10,156 nt of DNA from Glaciecola sp964418575. GTDB taxonomy: Bacteria > Pseudomonadota > Gammaproteobacteria > Enterobacterales > Alteromonadaceae. Position numbers and translations under genes: made by a program. The notes under the pieces are model-generated. The model worked only from the letters and a program-made list of their open reading frames with translations, did not search any database and was not told the origin of the DNA. Where the stretch lies: the NCBI GenBank assembly GCA_964418575.1, contig CAYQMI010000120.1, positions 1 through 10,156 of the forward strand, in the 5' to 3' direction. How positions within the stretch are numbered: position 1 is the first letter of the stretch; each line of letters starts with the position of its first letter. Shown piece by piece: positions 8,006-10,156 of this stretch.

Positions 8006-8021
8006 TGCTAACTTTGTGCCA
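8006..8021 (-). promoter_or_regulatory. Sigma-54-like -24/-12 promoter directed leftward
   Basis: Read on the minus strand the sequence is TTGGCACAAAGTTAGCA. The -24 element YTGGCAC matches fully, and the -12 GC is correctly placed with 10 bases between GG and GC. The only mismatch in the core -12 element is TAGC for TTGC. Transcription would begin near 7995 and run through the small minus-strand ORF with a leader of about 78 bases. The palindrome cluster 8076-8127 would sit about 80-130 bases upstream of that start, the usual place for sigma-54 activator sites. Confidence 0.4.
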
Positions 8022-8075
8022 ACTTTTAAGCTATTGAAAAATATAGAGTAATTTTAAAAACAAAAATAAACATGC

Positions 8076-8127
8076 TGTCCGCGGACACTAAATGTGTTCG
8101 TTTCGGACACTTTTTAGTGAATTTCAC
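8076..8127. repeat. Cluster of three palindromes at ~20-bp spacing (putative activator sites)
   Basis: Three inverted repeats follow each other: TGTCCGCGGACA (8076-8087, perfect), GTGTTCG-TTT-CGGACAC (8094-8110, one mismatch in 7-base arms), and GTGAATTTCAC (8117-8127, perfect 5-base arms). Their centres (about 8081.5, 8102, 8122) are about 20 bp apart, so they would lie on one face of the helix. CGGACACT occurs twice, 22 bases apart (8082, 8104). CACTAAA (8086-8092) also pairs with TTTAGTG (8113-8119), so alternative cruciform or RNA folds exist. This looks like a multi-dimer regulator site between the two divergent small genes. Confidence 0.5.
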
Positions 8128-8220
8128 ACTTTTTGGTTTTGCCATTCGCGTTTTGTAAAAGAAGTAGATAAAAACGGGTTGTCTTTAGCTCCAGCTCGCA
8201 ATATGCCAAATCACTGCCCC

Positions 8221-8241
8221 CACATTAAACACACATTGAAC
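8221..8241. repeat. Tandem 10-base direct repeat at 11-bp pitch
   Basis: CACATTAAAC (8221-8230) and CACATTGAAC (8232-8241) differ at one base and are 11 bases apart, one helical turn. Such phasing is common for response-regulator or AraC-type sites that bind side by side. They lie about 110 bases before the start of the 116-residue protein gene. Confidence 0.35.
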
Positions 8242-8257
8242 ATAAATTAATCACGAT

Positions 8258-8286
8258 ATTGCAAAAAATTGACAAGTTTTTGCAAT
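8258..8286. promoter_or_regulatory. Perfect 10-base inverted repeat flanking a TTGACA box
   Basis: ATTGCAAAAA (8258-8267), 9 bases, TTTTTGCAAT (8277-8286) is a perfect inverted repeat. The 9-base spacer ATTGACAAG carries a consensus -35 hexamer TTGACA (8269-8274). No good -10 hexamer follows at 16-18 bases, so a sigma-70 promoter is unproven. TTGC at the right arm could instead be a -12 element, but the matching -24 is poor. The position, 63 bases before the ATG at 8349, makes this a likely promoter/operator of the small protein gene. Confidence 0.4.
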
Positions 8287-8348
8287 AAATGTGCAAGTGG
8301 AATGACAAGCACATGGGTTATTGTTTAGACATAAGTGGAGGAAATAGT

Positions 8349-8699
8349 ATGAAGAACTCGCTATTGATTTTTCTCATGTCGGTTTGGGCATTGGTATATG
8401 CGAGCAGCGCTGTCGGGGCATTTTTAGATGCTCGAGAGACTAAGCATGCAATAAAAGAAATGAGCGCTGAGCTAAAAGAAAATATAAATGCGAGCTACTC
8501 TGAACTGTCGTATAGCCAAAGTGCAAATAGCGACTCAGTCGAAGGTGCGAACCCGCAACAGCGTTTTTATTCAGAGCAAACAAATGAAAATCAAAGCATC
8601 TCAATCAGTCCTTATTGGTTTTTTGGTCTCAAAATTATCATTTTGCTCGCCGTTCTGGCCTGGGATACACAAGAAAAAGAAAAATCTCTGAGAAAATAA
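8349..8699 (+). CDS. Hypothetical small membrane protein with two hydrophobic segments
   Basis: I do not recognise a family for this 116-residue protein. Residues about 4-26 (LLIFLMSVWALVYASSAVGAF) form an N-terminal helix that could be an anchor or signal peptide. Residues about 30-52 are charged and likely helical. Residues 53-87 are rich in Ser, Asn, Gln and Glu and probably disordered. Residues 89-105 (YWFFGLKIIILLAVLAW) form a second membrane helix, followed by a charged tail (DTQEKEKSLRK). By the positive-inside rule both ends would be cytoplasmic with a ~60-residue periplasmic loop. The frame is open from an ATG at 8289, but GGAGG (8337-8341), 7 bases before the ATG at 8349, together with the lysine-plus-hydrophobic start, decides for 8349. 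A long structured upstream region suggests tight regulation. Confidence 0.7.
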   Translation: MKNSLLIFLMSVWALVYASSAVGAFLDARETKHAIKEMSAELKENINASYSELSYSQSANSDSVEGANPQQRFYSEQTNENQSISISPYWFFGLKIIILLAVLAWDTQEKEKSLRK

Positions 8700-8705
8700 T
8701 CATTT

Positions 8706-8717
8706 GAGCCTAGGCTC
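8706..8717. terminator. Perfect 12-base palindrome after the small protein gene
   Basis: GAGCCTAGGCTC is a perfect palindrome 6 bases after the stop codon. As RNA it gives a 4-bp GC-rich stem with a CTAG loop, but no U-run follows, so it is at best a weak terminator. It could equally be a protein-binding site for the hisIE promoter region (8700-8821). That 122-base gap also has GCGCA three times (8754, 8771, 8786). Confidence 0.25.
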
Positions 8718-8821
8718 TGTTGAGACATTTGAATTCATATCTGATAGCATTCGGCGCATTATTTATATGTGCGCACCAGTTACATGCGCAACAGCACTTT
8801 AATCGAAAGTAATCAAACGCT

Positions 8822-9442
8822 ATGAAAATCACACTCGAAAACCTCTCAAATTTAGCTTGGGAAAAGGGAGAAGGCTTGTTGCCTTGTATTGTGCAAGATG
8901 CCAGATCTGGGCAGGCACTGATGCAGGGATTTGTAAATCGAGAGGCCCTCGAAAAAACCTTGACCAGTAAGAAGGTGACCTTTTTTAGTCGCTCTAAACA
9001 ACGTTTATGGACCAAAGGTGAAAGTTCAGGGCACACCCTTGATTTGGTCGATATCAGCGCCGATTGTGATGTTGACAGTGTACTGGTGTTAGCCCACCCA
9101 AATGGCCCCACTTGTCATAAAGGCACCACATCGTGTTGGGCAGACTCACAAAACAGTGACTTTGGATTTTTAGCCGAACTCGAAACGGTGCTAGCATCTC
9201 GTAAAGACGGCGATCCCGACTCTAGCTACACCGCATTTTTGTACAAACAAGGCATAAAACGCATCGCGCAAAAAGTAGGAGAAGAAGGTGTTGAGACTGC
9301 TCTGGCTGCAACCGTTGCGGATTTAGAAGAGCTTAAAAACGAGTCAGCAGACTTGATTTATCACCTAATCGTTTTGCTTCAAGCTAGTGGCTTATCTTTA
9401 TCGGATGTAATTACTGTTTTAAAACAAAGACATACAAAATAA
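8822..9442 (+). CDS. hisIE: HisIE, bifunctional phosphoribosyl-AMP cyclohydrolase / phosphoribosyl-ATP pyrophosphatase
   Basis: This cytosolic enzyme (206 residues) performs the second and third steps of histidine synthesis: pyrophosphate removal from PR-ATP by the C-terminal domain, then ring opening of PR-AMP by the N-terminal domain. The cyclohydrolase half (about 1-107) shows VTFFSRSKQRLWTKGESSGH (52-71), the metal-binding DCDVD (81-85) and the zinc cysteines Cys82, Cys98 and Cys105 in GPTCHKGTTSCW. The pyrophosphatase half (about 113-206) shows KVGEEGVE (151-158) and ESADLIYH (174-181), the MazG-like acidic metal site. Length and fusion order match the enterobacterial protein. The ribosome site is weak. 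The gene is intact but detached: in related operons it follows hisF directly, whereas here hisF ends at 2594. It therefore needs its own promoter or long read-through. Confidence 0.96.
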   Translation: MKITLENLSNLAWEKGEGLLPCIVQDARSGQALMQGFVNREALEKTLTSKKVTFFSRSKQRLWTKGESSGHTLDLVDISADCDVDSVLVLAHPNGPTCHKGTTSCWADSQNSDFGFLAELETVLASRKDGDPDSSYTAFLYKQGIKRIAQKVGEEGVETALAATVADLEELKNESADLIYHLIVLLQASGLSLSDVITVLKQRHTK

Positions 9443-9455
9443 TTTAAATTATTTT
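9436..9455. terminator. AT-only 20-base palindrome at the hisIE stop
   Basis: AAAATAATTT followed by its exact reverse complement spans the last codons and stop of hisIE, with a T-rich stretch (9452-9463) after it. An RNA stem of 8 A-U pairs with a run of U could act as a weak terminator. An AT-only palindrome is also a plausible curved-DNA or nucleoid-protein site upstream of the heat-shock promoter. Confidence 0.3.
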
Positions 9456-9466
9456 AATTTTTTACA

Positions 9467-9496
9467 CTTGATAATTTATTGCATAGTTCCTATTTA
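9467..9496 (+). promoter_or_regulatory. Heat-shock-type promoter of ibpA, overlapping a sigma-70-like promoter
   Basis: CTTGATA (9467-9473), 15 bases, CCTATTTA (9489-9496) resembles the sigma-32 pattern CTTGAAA-N11-16-CCCCATNT. The same bases give a sigma-70 reading: TTGATA (9468-9473), 17 bases, TATTTA (9491-9496). Transcription would start at about 9503, leaving a leader of roughly 85 bases that contains the thermometer folds. Confidence 0.55.
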
Positions 9497-9508
9497 GATA
9501 TTGTCGAC

Positions 9509-9588
9509 GCCGAAAGGGTCGGCAAAAACCGCCGCCGAATAATCGGGGCAAACATTTAAATTACATATTGCTTAATAGGAAGAATATG
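9509..9588 (+). ncRNA. ROSE-like RNA thermometer in the ibpA leader
   Basis: Three hairpins are visible in the leader. The first is GCCGA/TCGGC (9509-9523, 5-base loop). The second is GCC-G-CCGA, loop ATAA, TCGG-GGC (9531-9549, one bulged G, 7 pairs). The last hides the ribosome site: TTGCT (9568-9572), loop TAAT, AGGAA (9577-9581), pairing U-A, U-A, G-G, C-G, U-A. The G-G mismatch opposite the Shine-Dalgarno, in a UUGCU/AGGA setting, is the hallmark of ROSE elements, which melt on heating and release translation of small heat shock genes. CATATT (9564-9569) can also pair with AATATG (9583-9588), covering the upstream ATG. Known ROSE elements precede ibpA in other gammaproteobacteria; the fold here is my hand pairing. 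Confidence 0.7.
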
Positions 9589-10038
9589 ACTATGCGTACT
9601 ATCGATCTATCTCCACTTTACCGTTCATTTATTGGCTCAGACCACCTAGCATCTATGCTTGATGCTGCCGCCCGTAACGAAAAGCAAACGAGCTATCCGC
9701 CATACAACATCGAATTGGTTGCGGAAGACAAATACCGCATCACTATGGCTGTTGCCGGCTTTGCGAAAGAAGAAGTGACTATTGAGGTGCAAGAAAACAC
9801 ACTCAAGGTGACTGGCGCGAAAGAATCGGGCGAACAAAACGAAGACGAGAGAAAATTCTTACACAAAGGAATTTCTGAACGTAACTTCGAGCGTAAGTTT
9901 CAACTAGGCGACAACGTGAAAGTACTCGCGGCTGATTTACAGCATGGATTACTCCACATCGACCTAGAGCGTAAAATCCCTGAGGCACAAAAGCCCAAGC
10001 GTATTGAGATAGGCAGTAAGCTTATTGAAAATAGCTAA
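9586..10038 (+). CDS. ibpA: IbpA-family small heat shock protein (Hsp20)
   Basis: This ATP-independent cytosolic holdase (150 residues) co-aggregates with denatured proteins and passes them to DnaK/ClpB. The N-terminus RTIDLSPLYRSFIG and the motif YPPYNIELV (37-45) match E. coli IbpA. The alpha-crystallin domain runs from about 38 to 131 with RITMAVAGFAKEEVTIEV, the long loop around SGEQNEDE, GISERNFERKFQL and GLLHIDLER. The C-terminal IxI motif that links dimers is IEI (140-142), followed by a slightly long tail (GSKLIENS). Two starts are possible: ATG at 9586 (AGGA 5 bases before) and ATG at 9592, which aligns exactly with the E. coli start (MR.DLSPLYRS) and has AGGAAG 9 bases before. A TTG at 9568 also opens the frame but lies in the thermometer hairpin and is unlikely. 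Regulation by heat-shock promoter plus RNA thermometer is indicated. Confidence 0.94.
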   Translation: MTMRTIDLSPLYRSFIGSDHLASMLDAAARNEKQTSYPPYNIELVAEDKYRITMAVAGFAKEEVTIEVQENTLKVTGAKESGEQNEDERKFLHKGISERNFERKFQLGDNVKVLAADLQHGLLHIDLERKIPEAQKPKRIEIGSKLIENS

Positions 10039-10156
10039 GATCTGAATCCCAAACATTATATTTCCCTAGTCGAGGGGGCCGGGGGGGGTCACATGGGGCG
10101 GGTGTTTTTTTTGTTATTTTTTTTTTGTGTGGGGGTTTATTGGCGTTTAAAAAAAA
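10039..10156. other. Post-ibpA tail, probably low-quality contig end
   Basis: The first 20 or so bases after the ibpA stop look normal. From about 10072 the text consists of runs of G (up to 8), T (up to 10) and a terminal run of A, with almost no C. No gene, stem-loop terminator or repeat family can be supported. This is most simply read as poor base calls at the end of an assembly. Confidence 0.7.

Noticed and set aside
8026..8145. 39-codon minus-strand ORF (starts MAKPKSVKF, ends in a hydrophobic stretch)
   Set aside because: It has no ribosome site, it is built largely from the palindrome cluster, and it ends at the sigma-54-like promoter, which would leave it untranscribed from that promoter.
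8258..8297. Clear sigma-70 promoter for the 116-residue gene
   Set aside because: TTGACA is perfect but no acceptable -10 hexamer occurs at 16-18 bases, so it is kept only as a promoter/operator candidate.
8289..8348. Upstream ATG giving 20 extra residues on the 116-residue protein
   Set aside because: There is no ribosome site before 8289 and the extension lies next to the promoter-like inverted repeat. The ATG at 8349 has GGAGG at ideal distance and starts a normal membrane segment.
7803..8348. Insertion sequence, CRISPR array or MITE explaining the repeats
   Set aside because: There are no terminal inverted repeats with target duplications, no regular repeat-spacer pattern and no transposase fragment. 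The repeats are short and look like binding sites.
9568..9585. TTG start extending IbpA by six residues
   Set aside because: The TTG is inside the anti-Shine-Dalgarno strand of the thermometer, and homology to IbpA begins at MRTIDLSPLYRS.

Overview
The window is chromosomal DNA from a Gram-negative gammaproteobacterium, most likely a marine member of the Alteromonadales. The evidence is protein-level resemblance: HisB, HisH, HisF, HisIE and IbpA read like divergent versions of the E. coli proteins. The hybrid sensor and the ecdysteroid-kinase-like phosphotransferase are types I associate with marine heterotrophs. The genus cannot be fixed by eye.

Layout. (1) 1-2594 is the distal part of a histidine operon on the + strand: hisB (5' end cut off by the window), hisH, hisA and hisF, with gaps of 2 and 13 bases and a 19-base hisA/hisF overlap. 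(2) 2695-6795 is a very large one-component-like hybrid two-component system (HTCS): periplasmic propeller sensor, membrane helix, kinase, receiver and AraC-type DNA-binding domain in one polypeptide. (3) 6879-7802 is an APH-fold small-molecule kinase. (4) 7803-8348 has no annotated-size gene but is dense in regulatory structure. It holds a possible 26-codon membrane peptide gene on the minus strand, a well-formed sigma-54-like promoter aimed at it, three palindromes centred every ~20 bp, and tandem and inverted repeats leading to the next gene. (5) 8349-8699 encodes a 116-residue protein with two hydrophobic segments and no recognised family. (6) 8822-9442 is hisIE, the last histidine gene, separated from hisF by ~6.2 kb. 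(7) 9443-10038 is the small heat shock gene ibpA, with a heat-shock-type promoter and a leader that folds like a ROSE RNA thermometer. (8) From about 10060 the sequence turns into homopolymer-rich, nearly C-free text and looks like a poor-quality contig end.

How the genes work together. HisB, HisH, HisA, HisF and HisIE supply histidine steps 2-7 (HisG, HisD and HisC would lie upstream or elsewhere). The sensor, kinase and small membrane protein have no evident link to histidine synthesis, so they look like an insertion that split an ancestral hisF-hisIE junction. The most interesting candidates for something undescribed are the divergent regulatory region at 7800-8350 with its two small membrane-protein genes, and the thermometer in front of ibpA is the best-supported regulatory RNA.
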